A stretch of 64,000 nucleotides of DNA, from the NCBI GenBank assembly GCA_022772085.1, contig JALFBN010000003.1, forward strand, positions 1-64,000. The letters are read 5' to 3'. The notes beneath the pieces were generated by a model that worked only from the letters and a program-made list of their open reading frames with translations, had not been told where the DNA came from and ran no database searches. Both the position numbers and the translations under genes were made by a program. Below, piece after piece: positions 44,937 through 53,011 of this stretch (positions within the stretch are counted from its first letter, which is position 1; the number at the start of each line of letters is the position of its first letter). This DNA is from Porphyromonas sp. Its GTDB lineage: Bacteria > Bacteroidota > Bacteroidia > Bacteroidales > Porphyromonadaceae.

Positions 44937-45010
44937 TGATCAGGTCGGGATTCGAACCCGAGACCGACTGCTTAGAAGGCAGTTGCTCTATCCAGCTGAG
45001 CTACCTGACC
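44937..45010 (-). tRNA. tRNA-Arg (anticodon TCT)
   Basis: A full cloverleaf on the minus strand: acceptor GGTCAGG with CCTGATC (one G-T), D arm AGCTCAGCTGGATAGAGC, anticodon loop CTTCTAA giving TCT, and T loop GTTCGAATCC. The CCA end is not encoded (A then CA), so it must be added after transcription. It reads AGA/AGG arginine codons. It lies 45 bp after the helicase gene. Confidence 0.95.
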
Positions 45011-45055
45011 CTATCCCTTGTTAGGAGATCCGCTCGCAAAGGTACTATATTTTGG

Positions 45056-47479
45056 TCAATCTGACACTTTAGAGAGCGAAGCAAAACGTGCAATTAACGT
45101 TTTGACCCCCGACGATTCAAAATTTACTTGCAGTGTTGTATCCTTGCCCTTGTCTACGATCAACTCTACAACACCTTTCCCAAAAAGACGATGCACTACC
45201 ACATCACCAATCGCAAAAGTAAGTTTTTCACTCTTTTCATTCTCTTTTGATCTTACATCTTTTCGATGCGAATAGGGAATGGGAACAGCTCGTTTGCTTC
45301 CCGATGCCCCCACTTGCGATGGCGCAATTAGGGGATTCCTCGATGCCCTCGACCTTTTCGGCAGAGAAATCACATCCTCCTGAACAGATGAATTGGAGTC
45401 CTTTGTCTCCATGGAGAAATCAAGAGAAATCGTAGGCAGGGGGGCAAAATCATTTACCCGACTGGTCAGTGCCAAATCCACCGATGTATTATGTATTTTG
45501 AGGTAGAGGGGATTGAGATCACGCAAGAAGCGACTAGGTAGCATATACTCCGTCGTACCATTTATCGTGCGATAGCGGGCATATGATATACAGCAATGCG
45601 CCTTAGCTCTCGTGATAGCAACGTAAAGAAGGCGACGTTCTTCCTCTATATTATCTTCGGCAAGGCTCATAGAAGAGGGGAATAGACCCTCCTCCAACCC
45701 AACGATGTAAACTTGATCAAATTCCAACCCTTTGGCAGCGTGAATTGTCATGAGGTGTACACTGTCGGCTTCATCTCGTGTCTCTCCTACATTATCCGTT
45801 ATAAGGGCGATGCCGTGTAGGAACGAGTGCATTTTTTCATGTAAAGAATCACCATCAGCTTGAGCTAAGAAAAATTCATCATCGGAGGAGGCACTCTCAA
45901 ACTCCTGTACACTGGTTATAAACTCGTTGGTATTGTCTAATCTAGAACGTCCCTCTACCGTTTTATCTCCTTGCAACTGAGCCAAGATACCCGATCGCAG
46001 TAGAATTGACGAAATCCACTCTTCAAGAGATTCTCCCATGGGATTGTTTGTTATATCTTCGAGCAGATCTATGAAGGCACCTAATGGCTTCCGGATTCGA
46101 GCAGATAGCTCTACCGAAGAGTCCAATAGACGTTGAGTTGCTGTATAAAGTGAACAATCTCCATCTAAAGCAGCCTGACGAACGAGGGCCAGCGACTTAT
46201 CCCCAATACCTTTACTGGGGTATTTTGTTGCTCGTTCAAAGGCTTCATTATTATGGGGATTGACAACCAACTGCAAGTATGCCAAGATGTTTTTAATCTC
46301 GGCTCTTCCATAAAAAGCCGTACCTCCGTAGATGCGGTAAGGAAGCCCCAGCTGACGCAATTGATTCTCAAAGAGGCGGCTCTGGGCATTGGTTCGATAG
46401 AGAATGGCAAAATCCCCCAATGAACGCTCGGGGTGAAGTCGATGTTGTCGGTAAATAGACTCTGCCACAAACTCTGCTTCTCGGGATCCGGACTCAAATT
46501 CATAAAGATCGATTTTATCCCCCTTCTCCTTGTTAGAAAAAACCTCCTTCTCGATGCGATGGGCATTGTGTGCAATCAAACTATTCGCCAGAGCAACGAT
46601 GCGTTGCGAGGAGCGGTAGTTTTCTTCCAACTTAAATAGACGTGCCGTCGGGAAGGCTTGTGCAAAAGACAAAATGTTTTGTAAGCATGCCCCACGAAAT
46701 GAATAGATACTCTGAGCATCGTCACCTACGGCAAAAATCCGCTGTTTGGTACCGGCTAAGCGGCGTACAATGAGGTATTGAGAGGGATTTGTGTCTTGAT
46801 ACTCATCTATGAGAAGGTAGTCAATACTCTGTATACACTCCTCCAACACATCAGGATGATCACGTAAGAGGATATTGAAGTAGAATAGCAGGTCGTCAAA
46901 ATCCATGGCATTCGCTCGGCGGCACTGTTCCAAATAGGTTGCATATACAGTCGCCATCTTGGGCGTTTCTCGATTGTAATGACAACCATCAGCAGCCATC
47001 TGTGCTTCATATTCACGAGGCATGATCAGATTATTTTTACAATAAGAAATGGTATTCAATACCAGCTTGGGATTATAGATGGTGGTGTCCAGCGCGAGAT
47101 CCTTGACGATATGTTTGATAAGACTCTTACTGTCGCTCGTATCATAAATACTGAAATTGGGAGTAAAGCCCAGCAATGGAGCATAAACACGTAGGTAGCG
47201 AGAGAATACCGAGTGAAACGTCCCCAATTTCATTCGGAAGGCGTCTTTGGCTCCTACCATAGACTCAATACGTTGCAGCATCTCTCGTGCCGCTTTATTG
47301 GTAAAGGTTAGTGCCATGAGACGATGAGGCTGATACCCCTCCTCAAGTAGGTGTGCCAATTTATAGGTGAGCACCCTTGTCTTACCCGACCCTGCCCCTG
47401 CAATGACTAGTGCGGGTCCTTCATCATAGAGGACAGCCTCAGTTTGTGCCTCATTAAGATGTTGCTTATAGTTTATCAT
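45056..47479 (-). CDS. UvrD/PcrA-family DNA helicase
   Basis: An 807-aa superfamily 1A 3'-5' helicase for nucleotide-excision or mismatch repair and clearing of replication obstacles. Walker A GAGSGKT 28-34; DEYQDTN motif II; YAVGDDAQSIYSFRG-like motif III (FAVGDDAQSIYSFRG); VHLMTIHAAKGLEFD motif V. The C-terminal 55 residues form the Tudor-like fold of PcrA (GDVVVHRLFGKGVVELI). It overlaps the upstream SWIM gene by 14 bp, so translation is likely coupled. Confidence 0.93.
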   Translation of the reverse strand: MINYKQHLNEAQTEAVLYDEGPALVIAGAGSGKTRVLTYKLAHLLEEGYQPHRLMALTFTNKAAREMLQRIESMVGAKDAFRMKLGTFHSVFSRYLRVYAPLLGFTPNFSIYDTSDSKSLIKHIVKDLALDTTIYNPKLVLNTISYCKNNLIMPREYEAQMAADGCHYNRETPKMATVYATYLEQCRRANAMDFDDLLFYFNILLRDHPDVLEECIQSIDYLLIDEYQDTNPSQYLIVRRLAGTKQRIFAVGDDAQSIYSFRGACLQNILSFAQAFPTARLFKLEENYRSSQRIVALANSLIAHNAHRIEKEVFSNKEKGDKIDLYEFESGSREAEFVAESIYRQHRLHPERSLGDFAILYRTNAQSRLFENQLRQLGLPYRIYGGTAFYGRAEIKNILAYLQLVVNPHNNEAFERATKYPSKGIGDKSLALVRQAALDGDCSLYTATQRLLDSSVELSARIRKPLGAFIDLLEDITNNPMGESLEEWISSILLRSGILAQLQGDKTVEGRSRLDNTNEFITSVQEFESASSDDEFFLAQADGDSLHEKMHSFLHGIALITDNVGETRDEADSVHLMTIHAAKGLEFDQVYIVGLEEGLFPSSMSLAEDNIEEERRLLYVAITRAKAHCCISYARYRTINGTTEYMLPSRFLRDLNPLYLKIHNTSVDLALTSRVNDFAPLPTISLDFSMETKDSNSSVQEDVISLPKRSRASRNPLIAPSQVGASGSKRAVPIPYSHRKDVRSKENEKSEKLTFAIGDVVVHRLFGKGVVELIVDKGKDTTLQVNFESSGVKTLIARFASLSKVSD

Positions 47480-48845
47480 GCGAGGAGGTCCAGTGCTTAA
47501 GTAGGTCGATTAGTTGATTGCGGGTCGTCTCGTTTTGCAGTAGGCGTATTGTATCTTCGAGCCACTGATTGGTGGAGGGGAGAGAGGTCTTTGAGGCGCA
47601 TATCGAGACTTCCTCTTGGGGGCGATCACTCCACGAACAGGTGGCTGTATGTATCCGAGTAAAGACAAAAGGACGCACAATGTCGGGGAGATTCTCTCCA
47701 TTATCGGACAAAGGGAATAGTGGACGATGATCTCGAATAAAACTGTAAAAAGGACCGACAATATAGGGAGATATGTGTTGAGCAATGGAGGAAAACTGCA
47801 CGGGAGTCAAATGATTGATCGTAGGCAGTTGCATATAGAGGTGCTTTATATTGAGCCGTTTGATCGTGATAGAGACCTGTCCGTGCCACTCCTTGAGGGT
47901 GTCGGCGTTCTCCACGAATATAAATCCATAGTTCGGGGCAAAGTAGCGCTCTTTGATGCTAAACTGATCCATCGGTACCACCTGAATGTTGGTTTGCTTG
48001 AGTGGGGAGTTTTGGATCTCTTTTTTCCAAAGAGTTACGGAATAATTATCGGCGGCAATCAGCAAAGTCGGAAGTTTTTCTTCTGCCGAGATGTACTCAA
48101 TCATAGCCAATATCTCACAGCGAAGTGCCGAAGTCATATCACCAACGAGCAGACCATTGCCTTGGAGTAAAAGCGCGAACATCTCTTCTCGTAAGGTAAG
48201 GGATTGGCACTCTGAAGCATATCCTGCAGAAAAATCTCTCGTCGGGAAGCGATTCAACAACTGACTGCGCCAGCGTGATTCGCACAATACCTCCTCGACA
48301 TACTCCCATACGTCATTATAACAGCGGAACTCTTCGCTAAGATTTAGCCCCTCGTTGTATATCTCCTCTAGCCGATCATAGTAAGAGGGTTTCAGTATAA
48401 AATCCTCGCCAAAGTACTTACGACGAAATGATTCGTAGCGGGTCTCGTCCCCCAGCCCGATACTCAAGCGCACAGAGCGACCTCCTTTGTAACTTACATA
48501 GAGAGACGAATGGCGAGGTATGTACTCCCGATGAGCCCATGGGTAGCCCTCCTCATGCTCCTGAAGGTATATGGAGACGGCTTCGAGGTGCTTGCATGTA
48601 CCCAATCCATTGGTTCTAAAGTCCAAGCAGGAACAATAATTACGTTCACTACGCACCCCTCGGAATGCCACTCGGTAGCGACTGGGGCCACTGTACACGA
48701 AATAATCGCCCCAAATCCTGTTTTGGTCAATATGCTCCACACGGAAGTTGTTGGTCAAAGCAAACTCATGACGCAGAGCCACCTGCCACTCTTCAACTGA
48801 CATTCCCTCGGGGCAAAAACGATTAGATAGTTTACTCTTTTCCAT
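47466..48845 (-). CDS. SWIM zinc-finger protein with a decayed SNF2-like ATPase domain
   Basis: A 459-aa protein. The SWIM motif is C71-S-C73...C84-K-H86. Residues 215-330 align by eye with the first half of a SNF2 helicase: GLLVGDMTSALRCE (231-244) stands where GLLADDMGLGKT is expected, so the Walker A lysine and glycines are gone, and FIFVENADTL stands in place of the DEAH box. The second helicase half is missing. Intact relatives as I remember them in Bacteroides are about 1000 aa. Probably a DNA-binding or scaffold protein without ATPase activity. Confidence 0.65.
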   Translation of the reverse strand: MEKSKLSNRFCPEGMSVEEWQVALRHEFALTNNFRVEHIDQNRIWGDYFVYSGPSRYRVAFRGVRSERNYCSCLDFRTNGLGTCKHLEAVSIYLQEHEEGYPWAHREYIPRHSSLYVSYKGGRSVRLSIGLGDETRYESFRRKYFGEDFILKPSYYDRLEEIYNEGLNLSEEFRCYNDVWEYVEEVLCESRWRSQLLNRFPTRDFSAGYASECQSLTLREEMFALLLQGNGLLVGDMTSALRCEILAMIEYISAEEKLPTLLIAADNYSVTLWKKEIQNSPLKQTNIQVVPMDQFSIKERYFAPNYGFIFVENADTLKEWHGQVSITIKRLNIKHLYMQLPTINHLTPVQFSSIAQHISPYIVGPFYSFIRDHRPLFPLSDNGENLPDIVRPFVFTRIHTATCSWSDRPQEEVSICASKTSLPSTNQWLEDTIRLLQNETTRNQLIDLLKHWTSSHDKL

Positions 48846-48901
48846 AGCCGGTTCTTTTAGCCATATACATCTTTAATACACTATGTGTTACATATACAAC
48901 T

Positions 48902-48909
48902 CAAAGGTA
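48902..48909 (-). promoter_or_regulatory. -7 element for the SWIM-uvrD pair
   Basis: TACCTTTG on the minus strand, about 57 bp before the start at 48845. No clear -33 TTG at 20 bp. Confidence 0.5.
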
Positions 48910-49010
48910 CGCAAGAAATTTGGACGAAAAGTATATCCCAAAGATAATGCGGAATAATGTATTTGATGATAAGCGTTACTCCTCACTTGGCAGACTATTT
49001 TTTTCTTCCC

Positions 49011-49055
49011 CAAAAACTTCACTGCTCTTGGGCAGGAGATAAAAAGTTTTTGCCC
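49011..49055. repeat. Inverted repeat with the same 15-mer as 9955-9969
   Basis: CAAAAACTT at 49011-49019 pairs with AAGTTTTTG at 49044-49052. AAAAAGTTTTTGCCC at 49041-49055 is identical to a stretch near 9955. The 48846-49214 spacer otherwise holds only a promoter and a terminator. Confidence 0.5.
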
Positions 49056-49147
49056 GGATTACTTTTTGCTGCTGGCCTTGGTTTAGGATAGAGTAGAGAA
49101 GTGTTGTATTTTGGTCTCGTTAAGAGATTACACCTTCTTAGATATAG

Positions 49148-49180
49148 AAAAAAAGAGACCCCGATGTGGGTATCTCTTTT
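49148..49180 (-). terminator. Terminator after the LuxR-type gene
   Basis: AAAGAGA at 49152-49158 pairs with TCTCTTT at 49173-49179, with an inner CCC/GGG stem; a run of T follows on the minus strand (49148-49154). Confidence 0.65.
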
Positions 49181-49214
49181 CATTCAAATGGGATAGTCCG
49201 TTAAAATAAGAAGA

Positions 49215-49814
49215 CTAAGTGTGGATTTCGTCTATATTAACAAGTTTATTCACGATCGCATAGATAGTTAGTCCGCTGGGACTATGGATCTTTAGCTTTT
49301 TGGCAATATTACGTCGATGGGTAATAACGGTGTGTATAGATATGGAGAGTTTCGATGAAATCTCCTTGTTGGTCAATCCCTTTGCAACGAAAGCGACAAC
49401 ATCTTTTTCTCGAGGTGATAGTAGGCGTTCGTTATCCAAATTGGCATCATCACCTTCCGATAGAGAGACGATAGACAACAGATTTTGCAAGATCACTTCA
49501 GAAGATTCTGCCAAATTGATTGTGGCATCATATCCGTAGAAGATGGCCGAGTCAACCCCTCCCATTGTGATAGCTATAATCTTGGCGTGTGCAGCCGATA
49601 CGAAACGTTCGTCCAAATGTGTTCCCAACAGAATGGGATTGATTAGGATTATATCCGGAGTAAAGAATTTGATGGTGGAAATGATATTCTCTAGATCCAA
49701 GTCCAGGGTGATTTGGATTCGAAACTTATTGGATCGTTTTATGACAGCCTCCAGACCTAATGCTATGACCGCATTAGGCTCTACGATAAGCAATTTGTGT
49801 ATGCTTTGTATCAT
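49215..49814 (-). CDS. LuxR-type regulator with a degenerate receiver domain
   Basis: A 199-aa protein. Residues 1-120 have the receiver layout, but the phospho-acceptor place is Asn59 (IILINP for the usual LLMDxxMP), the acidic pair is Glu12-Pro13, and the conserved lysine is not evident. Residues 134-196 form a LuxR HTH: LSPREKDVVAFVAKGLTNKEI and a recognition helix SIHTVITHRRNIAKKL. It should bind DNA without classic phosphorylation. It lies 27 bp after a RIC-like gene, so it may sense or respond to the same stress. Confidence 0.82.
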   Translation of the reverse strand: MIQSIHKLLIVEPNAVIALGLEAVIKRSNKFRIQITLDLDLENIISTIKFFTPDIILINPILLGTHLDERFVSAAHAKIIAITMGGVDSAIFYGYDATINLAESSEVILQNLLSIVSLSEGDDANLDNERLLSPREKDVVAFVAKGLTNKEISSKLSISIHTVITHRRNIAKKLKIHSPSGLTIYAIVNKLVNIDEIHT

Positions 49815-49841
49815 CTTCGTTTTTATTTCCTTGGATTCCTT

Positions 49842-50558
49842 TCAGTTAAGCGAGGTCTGCTCTTGCTCCATTTGTCGAATTAGGGGGACAAATAGGCAAT
49901 CTTCGATGAAGTTGTGTGTCGCAAGATCTTCTTCAGTAGAGAAGAGTTCGTGCAATACACTAGTCAATTCATAGCCACTTCCGTCGGGGAAGTATTTGAT
50001 AAGAATGTTTTTTAGTTCGCTGATACGCGCCTCTACCTTATCATGACGTCGTGAGAATATATCAATGTTGTAAGCCCCAACGCCTTTTTTTTGTCTCCCC
50101 TCAATAAGGGCTCTTACGTAGGGGAATACATTTTTATCTTCATACCCCATATGCTTATGTACCTCACCAACGTATTCGTCAAAGAACTTATTGATCAGAA
50201 AAACAATCTCTTCTGGACCTCCCTCAATGGCATGATGCAAATGAACCAAAAGTTTAGGTAATCTATAATCAAGAAAGTAGTGGTGTGAGCGTTTCAGAAA
50301 GTCAACCAAAGCAATTGGAGACAAGGAGGAAAGTAGATCTCTGCTGGGTTTATTATTGTGAGAAACAATGGTATTGACTACAGCAAGCAACGTATCAACG
50401 TGAACCTGATTCTCATCACAAACTTCTCGAATCGTTTGATCTCCAAATCCGAGAGGAATGCCAAAGCGAGTAATGACAAGGAGGAGATCATATCGCTCGC
50501 AGATCAAGTCGCTCATGAGGGTATCTGCGGAGTAGAATTGTGTTATGCGTAGTGACAT
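49842..50558 (-). CDS. Hemerythrin-like diiron protein of the RIC/YtfE/ScdA type
   Basis: A 238-aa protein. The C-terminal hemerythrin bundle holds candidate iron ligands: a His in 92-93, one in 106-109, His136 with Glu140 (HMGYE), His172, and His215 with Glu219 (HNFIE), the pattern of RIC proteins that repair iron-sulfur clusters after nitrosative or oxidative damage. The N-terminal ScdA-like domain has FGIPLGFGD where CCGG-type cysteines are usual. ATG 50558 is used; TTG 50573 is an alternative. First gene of an operon with the LuxR regulator. Confidence 0.82.
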   Translation of the reverse strand: MSLRITQFYSADTLMSDLICERYDLLLVITRFGIPLGFGDQTIREVCDENQVHVDTLLAVVNTIVSHNNKPSRDLLSSLSPIALVDFLKRSHHYFLDYRLPKLLVHLHHAIEGGPEEIVFLINKFFDEYVGEVHKHMGYEDKNVFPYVRALIEGRQKKGVGAYNIDIFSRRHDKVEARISELKNILIKYFPDGSGYELTSVLHELFSTEEDLATHNFIEDCLFVPLIRQMEQEQTSLN

Positions 50559-50587
50559 ACTTCTATCAATCAATTAGTAATACAACG

Positions 50588-50619
50588 CAAAGGTAAGCGA
50601 CCTAAGAGTACTATACAAA
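50588..50619 (-). promoter_or_regulatory. Consensus promoter for the RIC-LuxR operon
   Basis: Minus strand TTTG (50616-50619), exactly 20 bp, TACCTTTG (50588-50595). Start predicted near 50581, 23 nt before ATG 50558. Confidence 0.8.
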
Positions 50620-50621
50620 CA

Positions 50622-50652
50622 AAATCCATCCCCAAAAGTGGTTAGAGGATGG
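50622..50652 (-). terminator. Possible terminator after the glycosyltransferase gene
   Basis: CCATCC at 50626-50631 pairs with GGATGG at 50647-50652, 7 bp after the stop codon, with a short T tract. It abuts the next operon's promoter. Confidence 0.45.
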
Positions 50653-50658
50653 TTTATT

Positions 50659-51678
50659 CTAGGTATTTAAGTCAGAAAAGCGTTTTTTTCGGAGGACAAA
50701 ATAGTGCCAAACGATGGATCGGCGATAGATTAACTGAGACGGTATCTCTGATGGTTGGGAGGCGAGAGGAGGGTAGTATATTCGCATCCTCTTAAAGTCC
50801 TGATGTGCTTGATAGATGGCTTTTGCGAACTTGATTTTGCCCTTTACGAGGTACATTATAGCGGATAATCCATCGAGTAACATCCGCTTTTGGATGAGCC
50901 GCTCTCCCTCTTTTGGTGGCAAGTTTTTGTAAAGCATCAGGAGATTGTTGCGGAAGTTTAGGTAGACTTTCTTGGCATTGCTACTACTCAAACTGGCTCC
51001 TCCTACATGATACACCAAACTATGAGGGGTATAAACAAGCTTATAGCCCTTATTATACAGACGCCAGCACAGGTCAATCTCCTCCATGTGAGCAAAGAAC
51101 ATCTCATCCAATCCTCCTACGGACAAATAAGCCTCTCTTCGGACAAAAAGAGCAGCTCCAGATGCCCAAAATATGGGAATCTCCGTATCGTATTGCCCGT
51201 GATCCTCTTCCGTAAAATCAAATAGACGTCCTCGGCAAAATGGGTATCCGAGGTAATCAATGAATCCTCCGGCGGCACCAGCATACTCGAATGCCGAACG
51301 CCTATGATAGCTACGGATTTTCGGTTGTACAGCTCCTAGCTCATGATGCGCTTCAAGTAATGCCAAAGGAGCATCAATCCAGCCTTCGGTGACCTCTATA
51401 TCGCTATTCAAAAGGCAATAGTAGGGTGTGTTACATTGTTTTATTGCTAGGTTGTATCCTCCAGCAAAGCCATGATTTTGATCCAAAGAGAGGACCTCTA
51501 CGTTTGGAAATTCCTGACGCATGACTTCTAACGAATCATCAGAAGAGCCATTATCAATCACGACGATCCGGGCCTTTTCATGAGGGGTATAGCGTAACAC
51601 AGATGGGAGGAACTGGCGGAGAAGAGCCGCTCCATTCCAATTGAGGATCCCAACAGTAAGAAGAGGAGTACTATTCAT
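50659..51678 (-). CDS. Glycosyltransferase family 2 protein
   Basis: A 339-aa GT-A enzyme of the rhamnosyl/GT2 type: VGILNWNGAALLRQFLPSV at the start, YCLLNSDIEV as the DxD-like metal site, and HMEEIDLCWRLYNKG as the acceptor/base region. Probably adds a sugar to a surface polysaccharide or lipid-linked glycan. ATG 51678 is chosen since the longer frame overlaps mtaB. It is the last gene of the glyS-to-GT run. Confidence 0.85.
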   Translation of the reverse strand: MNSTPLLTVGILNWNGAALLRQFLPSVLRYTPHEKARIVVIDNGSSDDSLEVMRQEFPNVEVLSLDQNHGFAGGYNLAIKQCNTPYYCLLNSDIEVTEGWIDAPLALLEAHHELGAVQPKIRSYHRRSAFEYAGAAGGFIDYLGYPFCRGRLFDFTEEDHGQYDTEIPIFWASGAALFVRREAYLSVGGLDEMFFAHMEEIDLCWRLYNKGYKLVYTPHSLVYHVGGASLSSSNAKKVYLNFRNNLLMLYKNLPPKEGERLIQKRMLLDGLSAIMYLVKGKIKFAKAIYQAHQDFKRMRIYYPPLASQPSEIPSQLIYRRSIVWHYFVLRKKRFSDLNT

Positions 51679-51679
51679 C

Positions 51680-53008
51680 TTACAGTACAGTGCAATAAGC
51701 CAGTCCGATGGAATGTTGCTTTCCAATAGTTGCTTGGGTAATGCGACCCGATAAATCAGGTATTGAGGAGGCTGAATGCGTTAGACGGATATAATTGTCC
51801 GTAAAGCCATATATCTGGTCATTTACGCAGGTATGTTCCCACAGAACTGATCGAGTTTGTCCCTCGAATTGGGCATAAAAATCTTGGAGTTTGTTGTTCG
51901 ATAATTCGATAAAAACTCTACTACGCTCTTTTTTCTCTTCGGGAGATACGACGAAAGGAATTGATAGAGCGGGCGTACCACTGCGCTCGCTGTACGAAAA
52001 AACGTGTAGTTGCGTTATAGCCTGGCTTTGTAGGTAGTCGAGAGATTCTTGGAAGTAGTCTGCCGTTTCACCTCTCATTCCAACGATCACGTCCACACCA
52101 ATAAACGCATGGGGAGTGATCTCTTTAATACGAGCAAGGCGATCTGAAAATAGAGCCGTGCGATACCTTCGACGCATTAAGCCCAAAACAGCATCGCTTC
52201 CACTCTGAAGAGGAAGGTGCCAATGAGGCATAAAACTGCGAGATTGAGCGACACACTCAATGAGTTCATTGGAGATCAGATCGGGTTCTAGAGAGCTAAT
52301 GCGGTAGCGTTCGATTCCTTCTACCTGATCGAGAGCTCGGACAAGATCAATCAGAGTCTCCCCGGTGGAGCGTCCGAAGTCCCCGATATTAACCCCTGTC
52401 AAGACGATCTCCCTCCCCCCTTCATCAGCTACCTTTTCTGCTTGTGCCACGAGAGAGGCAATACTACCATTGCGACTAACTCCTCGGGCTTTGGGTATGG
52501 TGCAATAGGTACATCCGTAATTGCAACCATCTTGTACCTTGAGGAAGTGGCGCGTTCTATCATCGCTGCTACATCCATTTTCGAAACGATGCAGATGTAA
52601 ACGCTCGCCTGCATAGTGAACGGGATCGGTACCCTCTCCGGAAAAGTAGGCTATAAGGTGGTCCACAACTTCGCTTTTACGACCTGCACCAACTACAATA
52701 TCAACTCCAGGGATGGTTACAATTTCATCCCCTTTAAGTTGGGCGTAACATCCCATGACCACAACAACAGCATTAGGATTCTCTCGTACTACTCGGTGTA
52801 TCAAGGTACGATCTTTTCGATCTGCCACACTGGTGACGCTACACGTATTGATGATGCAAATATCCGCAGGCTTTCCATCGGGAGCGAGTTCGACTCCTAC
52901 CTCTTTCAGTTGTCGCCCAATCGTAGACGTTTCCGCAAAATTTAGTTTGCATCCTAGCGTGAAAAACGATGCTGTTTTTCCGCACAATATGGGTGTCTCT
53001 AGAGGCAT
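51680..53008 (-). CDS. mtaB: tRNA (N6-threonylcarbamoyladenosine-C2) methylthiotransferase MtaB
   Basis: A 442-aa radical SAM enzyme that makes ms2t6A37 in tRNA. N-terminal cluster cysteines Cys20, Cys56 and Cys87; radical SAM cluster CNYGCTYC (Cys162, 166, 169) followed by IPKARG; a C-terminal TRAM-like domain. The start TLGCKLNFAE is typical of MtaB rather than MiaB or RimO. It lies 3 bp after dnaB and 1 bp before the glycosyltransferase start. Confidence 0.92.
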   Translation of the reverse strand: MPLETPILCGKTASFFTLGCKLNFAETSTIGRQLKEVGVELAPDGKPADICIINTCSVTSVADRKDRTLIHRVVRENPNAVVVVMGCYAQLKGDEIVTIPGVDIVVGAGRKSEVVDHLIAYFSGEGTDPVHYAGERLHLHRFENGCSSDDRTRHFLKVQDGCNYGCTYCTIPKARGVSRNGSIASLVAQAEKVADEGGREIVLTGVNIGDFGRSTGETLIDLVRALDQVEGIERYRISSLEPDLISNELIECVAQSRSFMPHWHLPLQSGSDAVLGLMRRRYRTALFSDRLARIKEITPHAFIGVDVIVGMRGETADYFQESLDYLQSQAITQLHVFSYSERSGTPALSIPFVVSPEEKKERSRVFIELSNNKLQDFYAQFEGQTRSVLWEHTCVNDQIYGFTDNYIRLTHSASSIPDLSGRITQATIGKQHSIGLAYCTVL

Positions 53009-53011
53009 AAA

